In this document: piece by piece, positions 9,244-18,749 of the stretch
Numbering within the stretch: the stretch's first letter is position 1
Layout of the letters: every line of letters begins with the position of its first letter
Assembly: GCA_028696075.1 (NCBI GenBank)
Contig: JAQVHS010000001.1
Location: forward strand, 124,927 to 188,926
Direction of reading: 5' to 3'
DNA from: Candidatus Gastranaerophilales bacterium
GTDB lineage: Bacteria > Cyanobacteriota > Vampirovibrionia > Gastranaerophilales > JAILCC01
Length of the DNA stretch: 64,000 nt
Position numbers and translations under genes: made by a program
The notes under the pieces: model-generated
What the model saw: the letters and a program-made list of their open reading frames with translations, nothing else
The model's database searches: none
Told to the model about the DNA's origin: nothing

Positions 9244-9456
9244 TTAGTAAATTAAATCATTTGCACTAACCTTCAGTGCATCTGCTATTTTAACCAATAC
9301 AAAAACACTTACATTTACTTTTTCATTTTCTATTTGATTAATATATTGTTGTGTAGTACCGCTGGCTTCAGCCAAAACTTCCTGGGATATTCTGTTTTTA
9401 GCTCTTAATACCCTTAAATTTTCCGCTATTTGTTTTTTTAGTTTATCTTTTTCCAT
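9244..9456 (-). CDS. Small XRE-family HTH regulator
   Basis: 70 aa, essentially only an HTH_3/XRE domain: IAENLRVLRAKNRISQEVLA, then SGTTQQYINQIENEKVNVSV, then a C-terminal helix ending in VSANDLIY. It is divergent from a 52-aa gene at 9542 across an 85-base gap holding a promoter and an ATGTT-aat-AACAT dyad, which suggests autoregulation or control of the partner. This is one of three XRE/small-protein divergent pairs in the window (also near 37.7 kb and 53.3 kb). Confidence 0.85.
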   Translation of the reverse strand: MEKDKLKKQIAENLRVLRAKNRISQEVLAEASGTTQQYINQIENEKVNVSVFVLVKIADALKVSANDLIY

Positions 9457-9474
9457 TAAATTATTTTAAATCAC

Positions 9475-9515
9475 TTGTATTTTATTTTTTACTAATGATA
9501 TAATGTTAATAACAT
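9475..9515 (+). promoter_or_regulatory. Promoter and operator-like dyad between XRE gene and small gene
   Basis: TTGTAT (9475-9480), an 18-base spacer and TATAAT (9499-9504) face the 52-aa gene. A 13-base perfect dyad ATGTTAATAACAT (9503-9515) overlaps the -10 element and would suit repression by the divergent XRE protein. Confidence 0.55.
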
Positions 9516-9541
9516 AATTTAATATGTTGAAAGGATTAATA

Positions 9542-9700
9542 ATGAAAGAAATATTAAAGAAAGCAAAAACATTAAATAACATGTTTGATTTTATCTTAAA
9601 TGCTGTTAAATCGGACAAAACAACTACCAAAAAGAACATACATTATTTTCTGTCCGAAATGAATAAGCTGTCCACAGAAATTGAACATGATTTAACATAA
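9542..9700 (+). CDS. 52-aa helical protein divergent from XRE regulator
   Basis: ATG with GAAAGGA seven bases upstream, ending in TAA right before a terminator. The product (MKEILKKAKTLNNMFDFILN, a polar turn around SDKTTTKKN, then a second helix with FLSEMNKLSTEIEH) looks like a two-helix hairpin with no signal peptide or membrane segment. A good ribosome site, promoter and terminator make it a credible gene despite its size. No family recognised. Similar small helical proteins face XRE genes at 37828 and 53239. A partner, antitoxin or regulator role would be guesswork. Confidence 0.7.
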   Translation: MKEILKKAKTLNNMFDFILNAVKSDKTTTKKNIHYFLSEMNKLSTEIEHDLT

Positions 9701-9701
9701 A

Positions 9702-9728
9702 AAAGCCGAACATAAATGCTCGGCTTTA
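9702..9728. terminator. Bidirectional intrinsic terminator
   Basis: AAAGCCGA and TCGGCTTT form an 8-bp stem between the 52-aa gene (plus) and dnaK (minus), flanked by A-rich and T-rich tracts on either side. Confidence 0.75.
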
Positions 9729-9749
9729 GTTGTGGTTGTTGAACCATTG

Positions 9750-11591
9750 TTATTGTTTAGTATATTCAGCATCGATAACATCATCATCTCCGCCGTTATC
9801 TTGAGATGTTTGCTCGGAAGAAGCGCCTTGCTCACCCTCAGCTGAAGCAGAACCCTGAGATTGTTGATAAGCTTTGGATGAAATAGCATACATAGTTTCC
9901 TGAAGCTTGTCTGCCAAGGTTTTAACCTGTTCAATAGCAGCATTTTCATCGATTGCCTTTTTCAATTCATCTTTTTCGCTCGTAAGTTTAGACTTATCAT
10001 CTTCGCTCATCTTGCCTTCGAGGTCTTTAACCAACCTTTCGGCAGCATTCACCATGCTTGTAGCATTGTTTTTTGTTTCAACTTCTTCTTTGCGTTTTTT
10101 ATCATCTTCACTATGCATTTCTGCATCCTTCACCATTTTGTCAATGTCAGATTCAGATAAGTTAGAAGTATTTGTGATGGTAATTTTTTGTTCTTTATTA
10201 GTAGCCTTGTCTTTAGCGCTGACATTAACAATACCGTTAGCGTCAATATCAAATGTAACTTCAACCTGAGGAATACCTCTTGCAGCAGCGGGAATACCGT
10301 CTAAACGAAACATACCCAAAGATTTGTTATCTTTTGCCATAGGTCTTTCACCTTGAAGTACATGGATATCAACTGCGGTTTGATGATCATCGGCAGTAGA
10401 GAAGACTTGCGACTTGCTGACAGGTATAGTGGTATTTCTCGGAACCAATGCAGTCATTACACCGCCTAAAGTCTCAATACCCAATGTAAGAGGCGTAACG
10501 TCTAAAAGAACGATATCTTTAACTTCTCCGGCTAATACCCCTGCCTGAACAGCTGCACCTACTGCAACAACTTCGTCGGGGTTAACAGACTGGTTAGGTT
10601 CTTTACCTGTATACTCTTTAACTAACGCCTGCACTGCAGGAATACGGGTCGAGCCGCCGACAAGCACAACTTCGTCGATTTCACCTTTGGACACGCCTGC
10701 TTCCTTGATTGCATCTGCTACAGGCTGTTTACACCTGTCAATCAACTCTCTTGTTAAATCATCAAATTTAGCTCTTGTTAAAGTTAAATCCAAGTGCTTA
10801 GGACCGTTAGCATCGGCTGTGATGAACGGTAAATTGATGGTAGTTTCAATCACGCTTGAAAGTTCACATTTAGCTTTTTCAGCAGCTTCTTTAAGTCTTT
10901 GCATAGCTTGTTTGTCATTTCTCAAGTCTATACCTTCAACTTTTTTGAATTCATCGCAAAGCCAGTTCATAACTTTTTCGTCAAAGTCATCCCCGCCTAA
11001 AAGCGTATCACCGCTTGTAGACAAAACCTCGTGAACGCCGTCGCCGATTTCAAGTATACTAACGTCAAAAGTACCGCCGCCAAGGTCAAATACCAATACT
11101 TTTTCGGTCTTTTCTTTTTCTAAACCGTAAGCCAATGCAGCGGCTGTCGGTTCATTTACAATTCTCAAAACGTCCAAGCCCGCGATTTTACCCGCATCTT
11201 TTGTAGCTTGTCTTTGGCTGTCATTGAAGTAAGCAGGAACAGTAATAACTGCAGAAACAACTTTTTCTCCCAAATACTTGGAAGCATCATCAGCAAGTTT
11301 TCTCAAAATCATAGCTGCAATTTCTTGAGGAGTATAGTCAGTTCCGTCAATTTTTACTTTGTAATCCGTACCCATATGTCTTTTTATACTCAAGACAGTT
11401 CTGTCAGGGTTAAGGATTGCTTGCCTTTTTGCAAGCTGTCCCACCAGTCTTTCGCCCGATTTAGAAAATCCGACGATAGAAGGAGTTGTTCTGCTGCCCT
11501 CAGCGTTAGCTATAACGGTTGGCTTACCGCCTTCCATAACGGCAACTACAGAGTTTGTAGTACCTAAGTCAATACCTATTGTTTTTGCCAT
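9750..11591 (-). CDS. dnaK: Molecular chaperone DnaK (Hsp70)
   Basis: A 613-aa Hsp70. The N-terminal ATPase domain shows [18 protein letters not shown], the phosphate-2 loop [12 protein letters not shown] and adenosine motif [14 protein letters not shown]. The substrate-binding domain starts after the linker [13 protein letters not shown]. The C-terminal lid ends in an acidic [10 protein letters not shown], as in other bacterial DnaKs. It folds nascent and stress-damaged proteins with DnaJ and GrpE. Neither partner gene is adjacent and no CIRCE-type inverted repeat is apparent upstream, so regulation is not visible. Full length. Confidence 0.96.
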   Translation of the reverse strand: MAKTIGIDLGTTNSVVAVMEGGKPTVIANAEGSRTTPSIVGFSKSGERLVGQLAKRQAILNPDRTVLSIKRHMGTDYKVKIDGTDYTPQEIAAMILRKLADDASKYLGEKVVSAVITVPAYFNDSQRQATKDAGKIAGLDVLRIVNEPTAAALAYGLEKEKTEKVLVFDLGGGTFDVSILEIGDGVHEVLSTSGDTLLGGDDFDEKVMNWLCDEFKKVEGIDLRNDKQAMQRLKEAAEKAKCELSSVIETTINLPFITADANGPKHLDLTLTRAKFDDLTRELIDRCKQPVADAIKEAGVSKGEIDEVVLVGGSTRIPAVQALVKEYTGKEPNQSVNPDEVVAVGAAVQAGVLAGEVKDIVLLDVTPLTLGIETLGGVMTALVPRNTTIPVSKSQVFSTADDHQTAVDIHVLQGERPMAKDNKSLGMFRLDGIPAAARGIPQVEVTFDIDANGIVNVSAKDKATNKEQKITITNTSNLSESDIDKMVKDAEMHSEDDKKRKEEVETKNNATSMVNAAERLVKDLEGKMSEDDKSKLTSEKDELKKAIDENAAIEQVKTLADKLQETMYAISSKAYQQSQGSASAEGEQGASSEQTSQDNGGDDDVIDAEYTKQ

Positions 11592-11716
11592 AATTTATTT
11601 TCTCCCATTTGAATAGTTTTCCACCTATAACAATTTAAACAGATTTTTTGCAAAAGATTAAAAATCTCAACAAAAAATTAATATTTAGAAAATTCTCAAT
11701 GTAAAAAGCCTTTTCA

Positions 11717-11984
11717 GGCTCCACACTCTGCTTACGCATTTGCTCCTGTGGGTATCTCGCACTTGCTTCCCTCCCGCGGGCGCAAGCTCGATTATCCTAC
11801 GTCGCCATAGAACGGTTTCGCCTTACAAAACCTTGCCCTTCGGCAAGCCTTTTCAGGCTTCACACTCTGCTTACGCATGCCGTCGCCCTAATATAAGTTT
11901 CCCATCAAATAATAAGCTATAAACATCGTCCAACAATCTGGTGCATCAGCACTGCAAAAAAAGCCCTTCCTTTAGGGGAAGGGG
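11717..11984. repeat. Intergenic repeat element related to 34.1-34.35 kb
   Basis: The 612-bp gap between dnaK and the helicase gene contains a GC-richer insert. Two short direct repeats 'cacactctgcttacgcat' occur at about 11721-11740 and 11861-11878. On the minus strand, parts of the insert match the plus strand at 34127-34155 and 34330-34352 (22 of 23 bases in 'atggcgacgtaggataat' plus flank), so it is the same family inverted. A GC hairpin CCCTTCC/GGAAGGG follows at 11964-11983. The rest, up to 12204, is AT-rich promoter sequence. Confidence 0.6.
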
Positions 11985-12204
11985 AATCTTTGAGTTCTAT
12001 TCTCTCAAAGTAAGGGTAAGGTAAGGTAGGTAGTATATGTTTGTTTGTTGGTTTTTCAAATTCTTTATACTTTAATAAAAACAATTGCCGTACGCCTAAA
12101 TTAAATTTAATGTTTTTTGTTACATAACTTATTATTTCTTAAATGTATGCAATATTTACTAAAATAAACTAAAATATTAGTATAGATTTTTTAAGGACGA
12201 TGAT

Positions 12205-14499
12205 TTGGAATTAACATTTAATTTTGAGCTGGACGATTTTCAAAAAGAAGCTCAAGAACATATAAACAGAGGCGAAAGCGTGGTGGTATGCGCACCGACA
12301 GGGGCAGGAAAAACAGCGATAGCGGAAATAGCCGTACACAGGGCATTAGAAATAAATAAAAGGCTTTTTTACACAACCCCTCTTAAAGCCTTAAGCAATC
12401 AAAAATACAGGGATTTTACACACAAATACGGAGAAGACAAAGTAGGACTTCTAACGGGTGATATCTCCATTAACCGTGGCGCACAAATTGTTGTTATGAC
12501 AACAGAAGTTTTCAGAAATATGCTCTATGGCACAAACCTTGGCAAAGTAGAAGAAAATCTTCAAAACGTAGAATACGTTGTTTTAGATGAAGTTCACTAT
12601 ATGAACGATGAGCAGCGGGGAACGGTTTGGGAAGAAAGCATTATTTACTGTCCGAACAACATCAAACTCATTGCTTTAAGTGCAACGGTTGCTAACGCAA
12701 AAGAACTGACGGACTGGATTAACAGTGTTCACAGCAAAACACACCTTGTAAATACGGACTTTCGCCCAGTGCCGTTAAGACATTATTACCTCGGCGAACC
12801 GAATTTGAATGATATTGTCCCGTTATTTGCCCCGGGCGGAGCGCTTAACAGCAAAATTAAAGCTTTGCCTGTTAAAAACAAATTTTCCAAGGCAAAAAGA
12901 AAGACCTCACCTGCAACGCTGGTTGAAATTCTTCATCGTAAAGATATGCTGCCTGCCATTCATTTTACATTCAGCCGCAAAAAATGTGATGCATATATGT
13001 TTGAATGTGCTGATTTGAGGCTTTTGACGCCTGAAGAAGAAGAAGAGTTAAGATGTACCATCAAAGAATACGTCTATGAAAATCCTTACTTAGAAAACCA
13101 TAGACACTTAAAAGCGTTATATGCAGGGGTCGCCAGCCACCATGCCGGACTTTTGCCGTCTTTAAAAGTACTTGTAGAAAAATTATTTCAAAAAGGTCTT
13201 ATAAAAGTAGTCTTCGCGACCGAAACCTTGGCTGCAGGGATAAACATGCCGGCAAGAACAACCGTTATAAGCTCAATAAGCAAACGCACAGACAGCGGAC
13301 ACCGAAAACTCACAGCCAGCGAATTTTTACAAATGTCAGGTCGTGCCGGCAGACGTGGAATGGACGAAGTCGGACACGTAGTAGTTGTAGGCAACCCGTT
13401 TGACGATCCCGTAGATGTGCATGAGCTTGTTTCATCAAAAGCAGAGCCTTTAGAAAGTCGATTTACGCCAAGCTATTCAATGGTTTTAAACCTTTTGCAA
13501 AAGTTCGACATGGAACAATCAAGAGAATTGATTTTAAAGAGCTTCGGGTATTTTTCATCAACAAACAGGCTGAAGCCCTTTTATGACGAACTTAATTATG
13601 TTGAAGAACGACTTGATGCAATAGAAAACTTCAACTGTCCTTATAAGCTCAAAACCTCGGATTTGTTGAATTATAACAAATTAAAAAATACCTTTGTTCA
13701 GTACAAAAAAATAACCAACACTCTGCTTAAGCAGGCACGGCACAGCGGCGGCAAAAATGCGCCGGAAGTAGTTGAATATTCCCAAAAGACCAAAGATTTA
13801 TATCACAAAATGGAACAAATTAAATGCAACTACTGCAAAATGTACAAAAAACATATTAGGGAAGCGGATTTGCAGGAGCGTTTCGAAAAAAAACGGGAAA
13901 AAATAAAAGCCGTTATTGAAACCCAAAAGGACATCTACTGGAACAGGTTTGTAAAGCTGAAAGAAATTCTTGGCGAATATCAGTATGTAGAAAGCGATTT
14001 TCCCACAGAATGCGGTTTTACAACATCATGCCTGCGCACGGAAAACGAACTTTACCTTGCCGAACTTATCTTTAAAGGAATATTTAATAATTTAAACCAC
14101 AGCGAACTTGCGGGAATTGTATGCGCTATTTCTACGGAAGACGACAGAATGGCAATGCGAAGCCGCCTAAGATACAGCTCAAATGTCAAAAACTCTATCT
14201 ACAGGGCAAGAGATATAATGCGAAAAATTGAACGCTCCCAAAAAGAAAAAGGCATAGAAAATATGATGAATCTCAACCCTAAATTCAGTGCATTTATAGA
14301 ACACTGGATTAACGGATGTGAATGGGAGGAATTATTCATAGACGGTGAATTTTCGGAAGGTGATGTGGTAAGAGCCTTCAAACGCACTATTGATGTACTA
14401 AGACAACTATGTACGGTTGCAAATATTCCCCAAGAGCTTGCAAATACGGCACGACTTGCGATAGATTTAATTAACCGTGATCCGATAAAAGAAGACTAG
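12205..14499 (+). CDS. Ski2/Mtr4-like DEAD/DEAH-box RNA helicase
   Basis: 764 aa. It starts at TTG with AAGGA eight bases upstream; there is no suitable ATG nearby. Superfamily-2 motifs in order: CAPTGAGKTAIAEIAVH (I), TTPLKALSNQKY (Ia), DEVHYMND (II), ALSATVANAKEL (III), the HHAGLLPS block, ATETLAAGINMPA (V) and MSGRAGRRGMDEVG (VI). The C-terminal ~300 residues resemble the Ski2 ratchet/DSHCT region. Such helicases unwind structured RNA for decay or ribosome maturation and are typical of cyanobacteria and actinobacteria. Monocistronic, followed by a 62-bp tandem repeat. Confidence 0.9.
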   Translation: MELTFNFELDDFQKEAQEHINRGESVVVCAPTGAGKTAIAEIAVHRALEINKRLFYTTPLKALSNQKYRDFTHKYGEDKVGLLTGDISINRGAQIVVMTTEVFRNMLYGTNLGKVEENLQNVEYVVLDEVHYMNDEQRGTVWEESIIYCPNNIKLIALSATVANAKELTDWINSVHSKTHLVNTDFRPVPLRHYYLGEPNLNDIVPLFAPGGALNSKIKALPVKNKFSKAKRKTSPATLVEILHRKDMLPAIHFTFSRKKCDAYMFECADLRLLTPEEEEELRCTIKEYVYENPYLENHRHLKALYAGVASHHAGLLPSLKVLVEKLFQKGLIKVVFATETLAAGINMPARTTVISSISKRTDSGHRKLTASEFLQMSGRAGRRGMDEVGHVVVVGNPFDDPVDVHELVSSKAEPLESRFTPSYSMVLNLLQKFDMEQSRELILKSFGYFSSTNRLKPFYDELNYVEERLDAIENFNCPYKLKTSDLLNYNKLKNTFVQYKKITNTLLKQARHSGGKNAPEVVEYSQKTKDLYHKMEQIKCNYCKMYKKHIREADLQERFEKKREKIKAVIETQKDIYWNRFVKLKEILGEYQYVESDFPTECGFTTSCLRTENELYLAELIFKGIFNNLNHSELAGIVCAISTEDDRMAMRSRLRYSSNVKNSIYRARDIMRKIERSQKEKGIENMMNLNPKFSAFIEHWINGCEWEELFIDGEFSEGDVVRAFKRTIDVLRQLCTVANIPQELANTARLAIDLINRDPIKED

Positions 14500-14715
14500 C
14501 TGCTGATGCAGGTCAGATTGTTGCCCGATAATAGAATTACTTTTTCAAACAGCTGCGGGGCTTGCTGACGCAGGTCAGACTGTTGCCCGATAATAGAATT
14601 ACTTTCTCAAACAGCTACGAGGCTTGCTGACGCAGGTCAGATTGTTGCCCGATAATAGAATTACTTTCTCAAATAGCTGTCCGGTTTGCTGATACGGGTT
14701 AAGTTGTTGACAAAT
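14498..14715. repeat. 62-bp tandem repeat, about 3.3 copies
   Basis: The segment 'gcaggtcagattgttgcccg' plus 'ataatagaattac' recurs with 'ggtcag' at 14511, 14573 and 14635 and a decayed fourth at 14697, an exact period of 62. Copies differ at a few bases. The array starts at the helicase stop codon and fills most of the 14500-14841 gap. No reading frame is maintained. Confidence 0.9.
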
Positions 14716-14841
14716 TTTTGGCTAACCTAAAAGCATTAGCGCAAAACTAGCCACAAAGTAGAATTGCAAACAAGACTTTCTCCTGATTTAAAAGGTATGG
14801 CGGCAAGCTATCATAGAATTAGAATCCTCAACACTTCTAAT

Positions 14842-15693
14842 CTAGTTGCTACTCACTTCTTCCCCTGTCTTGTTATCGGGGGATTTTTTTATGTCTACAT
14901 CAACTCCGTCAGTATTTTGAGGTGTATTAATATTATTTACATTATTCAATTCTGCAGGAGCTTTTTTAGTATTCTTTTTAAACTTCGGAGCATCAATTCT
15001 GCACATAGCAACAAAAATCGGATAATTCGACGGAATCATAGACAAGTCAACGGCAATATTTTTATAATTAACCCCCAATACAGGAAAAATAAAAGGCGAA
15101 AAATTAGCAATATTCGGATATCTGTCATAATAACCGTACATCAAACCCGCTTTATACTGCCCGTTTAGTTTAAAACCATACTTATATTGTTTTTCCCAAA
15201 ACTTTCTTGAAACTCCAAAGAAATAAGATCTGTCGCCCCAGCTATTAACAAAAGTAGTGGCAAAAACACCTTTAACCTGCAGCCCTATGAGATTATTAGT
15301 TTCGGTGTATTTATCATGTCCCCCGGGCTCTGTGTGGTAACTCCACATACCTATAATTATACCGTCATCCATAGGAACACCTTTGATGAATTGCCAAAAA
15401 GTCACGCCGGCAGAAGCGCTTGTTTTTTGAACGGACGCTTTCTTAACTGCCTCATTAAGTTCTTTATAGTGGGCTTCTCTCAGTTTATCAACCTGTACAA
15501 CATCTTGTGTAACATCCGCTTCAGGCTCTTTTTCTTCCGAAGTTCTTTGCTCCTGTGCCTGCTCTACCTGTAATTTCAAAAGCTTCACCGACTCATTTGT
15601 ATTATTAGAAAGAACGCCCATAGAAGCATGTGCATGTGACATCAGGCAAGCTGAACAAAGTATAAAAATAAATAATCTTAAAACATTTTTCAT
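14842..15693 (-). CDS. PagP-like outer-membrane beta-barrel protein
   Basis: 283 aa. Signal peptide at 1-23 (ending SHAHAS), a helical acidic linker (~30-95), then a ~125-residue barrel-like domain. By eye this domain follows PagP, the lipid A palmitoyltransferase: SYHTE...KYTE at the start, an F-x-NSW motif (TTFVNSWGDRSYFFG), and FSPFIFPVLGVNYKNIAVDL then SMIPSNYPIFVAMCRI at the end. In PagP the catalytic set is His, Asp, Ser; here His and Ser align but Asp is Asn. A polar tail of ~45 residues follows. The call is by motif resemblance only. Last in a unit with YkgJ-type and TPR genes. Confidence 0.5.
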   Translation of the reverse strand: MKNVLRLFIFILCSACLMSHAHASMGVLSNNTNESVKLLKLQVEQAQEQRTSEEKEPEADVTQDVVQVDKLREAHYKELNEAVKKASVQKTSASAGVTFWQFIKGVPMDDGIIIGMWSYHTEPGGHDKYTETNNLIGLQVKGVFATTFVNSWGDRSYFFGVSRKFWEKQYKYGFKLNGQYKAGLMYGYYDRYPNIANFSPFIFPVLGVNYKNIAVDLSMIPSNYPIFVAMCRIDAPKFKKNTKKAPAELNNVNNINTPQNTDGVDVDIKKSPDNKTGEEVSSN

Positions 15694-15728
15694 TGCTTTA
15701 TTATAAATTAAAAATCCAAAAAAAGAAA

Positions 15729-16139
15729 TTACTTCAATTTCCTTAAAATTTCTTCAAAAGTTTTTATCGGTACGAACTTATAGCCGCAATCATCGCTGAT
15801 ACTGCCGCCCATCATAAAGATTTCTTCCACGGGATATTGTCTGCATAAAAGAGGTCTGGTATTATATGCCGTGCATTTGCCTGTTTCCTTATCAAGTTTT
15901 GTACACGCAAACACAAGTCCTGTTTCATTTTGCCCTATGATTTTCAAATATCCGTAAAAATAATGCCTGTTTTTGAGGGAATTAAATTCTTCTTCTGTTT
16001 TAATAACATCTCTAGAATGCCTTACATAAATTTCACGGCAGCACCTGCCGCAAGCTTTACAAGCCCCTTCTCTGAAATATTTTCTCCTCAAAATATAATA
16101 ATGGAAGAATTTTTTAAATTTTAAAAGCAGATTTTTCAT
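15729..16139 (-). CDS. YkgJ-family CxxCxxCC metal-cluster protein
   Basis: 136 aa with ACKACGRCCREIYV near residue 32, the CxxCxxCC signature of the YkgJ/UPF0153 family, and further Cys in VFACTKLD, GKCTAYNTRPLLCRQYP and DDCGYKF. These proteins are thought to chelate Zn or an Fe-S cluster; the biochemical role is not established. The N-terminus is basic. It starts two bases after the TPR gene stop, so they are probably cotranscribed, with the PagP-like gene 35 bases downstream. Confidence 0.85.
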   Translation of the reverse strand: MKNLLLKFKKFFHYYILRRKYFREGACKACGRCCREIYVRHSRDVIKTEEEFNSLKNRHYFYGYLKIIGQNETGLVFACTKLDKETGKCTAYNTRPLLCRQYPVEEIFMMGGSISDDCGYKFVPIKTFEEILRKLK

Positions 16140-16141
16140 AA

Positions 16142-17440
16142 TTAATGTTTTGTTTTTATCATAGCAGAAATAGAATCACCCAAAATAGCCCTGCAATCAG
16201 CTATTTGTGCATCGATATCTTCTTTAAAAGGACTGCCTTCCCAAAGCACGGAAGAAAGTTTAAACTTATCAATAGCAACATCAGGATTGCCTTGAGCTTT
16301 AAGTACTTTACCTATTTCATAGGCAGTTTCCGCTGCACGGTAAATAATTTCAGCCTTGGGTTTCAGCTTTTGAATTTGTTTTTGCACCTCAATATCTTTT
16401 GTAATTAAGAATATGTTAGAAAGCCTAAAGACGGCATCTTTAAATTTATTTTCTTCTATTAATTTTGTGGTTTCAAATTTATAGTCTTCAAGCAGTTGTG
16501 GGTTTTCGGTCAAAACCTGCTGCAATTCGGCAATTTTTTTTCTGGTTAAAATTACATCGTTGTTGACTCTTCTCGATTGTTGAATAAAATGCGTTAAAAA
16601 ACAAAAAGCTTCAAGCGGTTTTTCGAGCTTTTCGTAGGCTAAGCCAAGATTTAAACACAAATTAACCTGATGTGAATCGATTTTATATGACTCTATCCAA
16701 AAGTCAACCGCATTTTCATATTTTTCCAACTTATATAAAATATTGCCGATATTAGAATAAGTTTTTGTAAAATTAGGGAAAACCCTGATTGATTCATAAT
16801 AAGATTGCAAAGCCTTTCTATAGTACTGTTTTTTTTCAAAAAACATACCGAGCTTAATATGAGAAATAGCATTTAATTTATGCATGGAAACTTTTTTGTG
16901 TACGTTCTTATACTCTACTGATGAAACATTGGTAGAATGAGCAGCATAAAATTCATAAATCATAAATGCTTGTTTTCGATTATCCTCTTTTTCATAAGCT
17001 ATACCTAAATTTAACAGATTAACTTCGTTATAAGGATTGATACAAAATGCCTGTTCAAATTGACTTATCGCCTTCTTAGTGTCATTTTTAGACATATAAT
17101 AATTACCCATATTAATATAGGCGTTAATTAAATATTTGTCCCGTTCTTTTGCTAAATTCCAATATTTAAGCGCTTCATTAACATTTCCCAAATGATAGTT
17201 TGCATCCGCATAATTAATCAAAGCCTCTGCGCGCTCAGGATAAAGCTCCATAATTTTTTTAAAAATTGCTGCACAATTGGCATAATTTCTTTCTTCATAA
17301 AAAGTAACCCCTTGAGAGAACAGCGTATGATAATCTTCCGTTGCGGGAAAATTATTCACTTCTTCTGTAATGTCAGCTGCCTCGGCAGGTGTTTTTTCTG
17401 TTTGTTTGTTATCCATAAACTTCCACAGCTTATTCTTCAT
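16142..17440 (-). CDS. TPR-repeat protein
   Basis: 432 aa. After a short acidic N-terminal segment, at least seven 34-residue tetratricopeptide repeats run from about residue 38 to 290, e.g. YPERAEALINYADANYHLGN, INAYINMGNYYMSKNDTKKA and CLNLGLAYEKLEKPLEAFCF. A C-terminal helical domain has another TPR-like hairpin. No signal peptide or catalytic domain, so it is a cytoplasmic scaffold; the partner is unknown. First gene of a probable operon with the YkgJ-type and PagP-like genes. Confidence 0.85.
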   Translation of the reverse strand: MKNKLWKFMDNKQTEKTPAEAADITEEVNNFPATEDYHTLFSQGVTFYEERNYANCAAIFKKIMELYPERAEALINYADANYHLGNVNEALKYWNLAKERDKYLINAYINMGNYYMSKNDTKKAISQFEQAFCINPYNEVNLLNLGIAYEKEDNRKQAFMIYEFYAAHSTNVSSVEYKNVHKKVSMHKLNAISHIKLGMFFEKKQYYRKALQSYYESIRVFPNFTKTYSNIGNILYKLEKYENAVDFWIESYKIDSHQVNLCLNLGLAYEKLEKPLEAFCFLTHFIQQSRRVNNDVILTRKKIAELQQVLTENPQLLEDYKFETTKLIEENKFKDAVFRLSNIFLITKDIEVQKQIQKLKPKAEIIYRAAETAYEIGKVLKAQGNPDVAIDKFKLSSVLWEGSPFKEDIDAQIADCRAILGDSISAMIKTKH

Positions 17441-17508
17441 TTACATTTTACTATTTTTTATAGCTGTTAGGCAAATTTTAACACATTATTAAAAAATCAA
17501 ATTACTCT

Positions 17509-17724
17509 TTATCTTCCGTATTTTGCATGATTAGATTCGAAAATATTACGCCCCATACACAATGCCATGTGTTTATAAGAGCAAATACCCTCATCTCTTT
17601 TCATTAACCCGAGACTCGCAAGCTTATTTAAAACAAGCTCGTTCAATTCTTCGGGTGCAATGTACAGCGCGCAGGAAGAATTACAAGATTTATCAGATGA
17701 ATTAAACGGACATAGTGTTTGCAT
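17509..17724 (-). CDS. Small Cys-rich protein of unknown function
   Basis: 71 aa with six cysteines: LCPFNSSDKSCNSSCALY at the N-terminus, and ICSYKHMALC in the C-terminal half. The middle is a helix (PEELNELVLNKLASLGLMKR). The N-terminal arrangement suggests a small metal site or Fe-S ligand set. It is placed after the flagellar-operon terminator and before the TPR gene, on the same strand as both. No family recognised. Confidence 0.6.
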   Translation of the reverse strand: MQTLCPFNSSDKSCNSSCALYIAPEELNELVLNKLASLGLMKRDEGICSYKHMALCMGRNIFESNHAKYGR

Positions 17725-17755
17725 AATATATCAATCCTTTCGGTTAAAATTAACA

Positions 17756-17777
17756 AAAACGAGGGAAATCCCCTCGT
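17756..17777 (-). terminator. Terminator of the flagellar operon
   Basis: On the minus strand, after the flgL stop, CGAGGG and CCCTCG form a hairpin (17760-17776) with a 5-base loop, followed by TTTTTGTTAATTTT. Confidence 0.8.
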
Positions 17778-17795
17778 AGATAGTGAGATGGTAAA

Positions 17796-18737
17796 TTACA
17801 TAAAATCCAGCAAAGATAAGGACATTATTTGAGAACCAACGGATAAAGAAGCCTGAAGTGAAGTTTGCTGCTTTGTAATATCCGATATAAGCTGAATCAT
17901 ATCAACATCCTGCAAATTTGATTGAATTGTACTATAGTTGATTTTATTATTTTCATGAAGTTCATTGGTCATAGTAAGTCTTGTTTGAACGCCGCCAAGC
18001 TCGGTTCTGACAGCTAAAACCGTACTTAAAGCACTATCCAGTCCGTCAATTTGAGATCTTATAACGTCAAAATCAGCAGGCGAAGCATCTAACGCCGTAG
18101 TTAATTGATTAAGGGTATTCATCAAGCCTTCTCCTGTATAAACAAGTGGAGGACCGGGGTTCTGTAATTCCGAATAGCCAAAAATCCTATCCCCTGCCTC
18201 ATTCACGGAAACAAAAACATTATCTGATATTTCATATTCTCTTTTGTAATTACCCGTTTGAGAAGTACCGTTATAAATAATTTCTCCGTCATCATTTATT
18301 TCATAAGCAGGGGTGCCTATTTTATTCCCGGAAAAAATATATTGGTCCTGATAGTTTGTATTAGCAAGAGCAACAACCTGTTCTTTAATTTGTTTTACTT
18401 CATCGTTAATTGACTTTAGCTGATCTTCACTGTTTGTGCCGTTAGCAGCATTAAGAGTTAAAGTTTTGAGCCTTTGTAATAACTCTGAAACCTGACTTAA
18501 TGAACCTTCGGCAACTTCCACTTCTCCGTTTAAATAAGTAATGTTATTTCCGTAAATATCAATTTTATTTAGGGCGCCGTTTGCATTCAGGATACTGGCT
18601 ATAGCGCTTGGCGCATCAGAAGGAACATTAACCTTTTTTTGTGATGCCATCTGGGTTTGCATATTTAATAAAGAAGATTGATTATATTGTATTGAACTCA
18701 AAGTACTTTGGTTCATCATATTATTTGTTACTCTCAT
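17796..18737 (-). CDS. flgL: Flagellar hook-associated protein 3
   Basis: A 313-aa FlgL, the junction protein between FlgK and the flagellin filament, exported by the flagellar type III system. The N-terminus MRVTNNMMNQSTLSSIQYNQ and the C-terminus (DVDMIQLISDITKQQTSLQA, ending SQIMSLSLLDFM) form the flagellin-like paired coiled coils. The central domain is variable. Last gene of the operon, 12 bases after flgK, followed by a terminator. Confidence 0.93.
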   Translation of the reverse strand: MRVTNNMMNQSTLSSIQYNQSSLLNMQTQMASQKKVNVPSDAPSAIASILNANGALNKIDIYGNNITYLNGEVEVAEGSLSQVSELLQRLKTLTLNAANGTNSEDQLKSINDEVKQIKEQVVALANTNYQDQYIFSGNKIGTPAYEINDDGEIIYNGTSQTGNYKREYEISDNVFVSVNEAGDRIFGYSELQNPGPPLVYTGEGLMNTLNQLTTALDASPADFDVIRSQIDGLDSALSTVLAVRTELGGVQTRLTMTNELHENNKINYSTIQSNLQDVDMIQLISDITKQQTSLQASLSVGSQIMSLSLLDFM

Positions 18738-18749
18738 ATCACTTCTCCT

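Noticed and set aside
11957-11984. GC hairpin as a terminator for a minus-strand transcript
   Set aside because: No gene on the minus strand ends there; it is more likely part of the repeat element.
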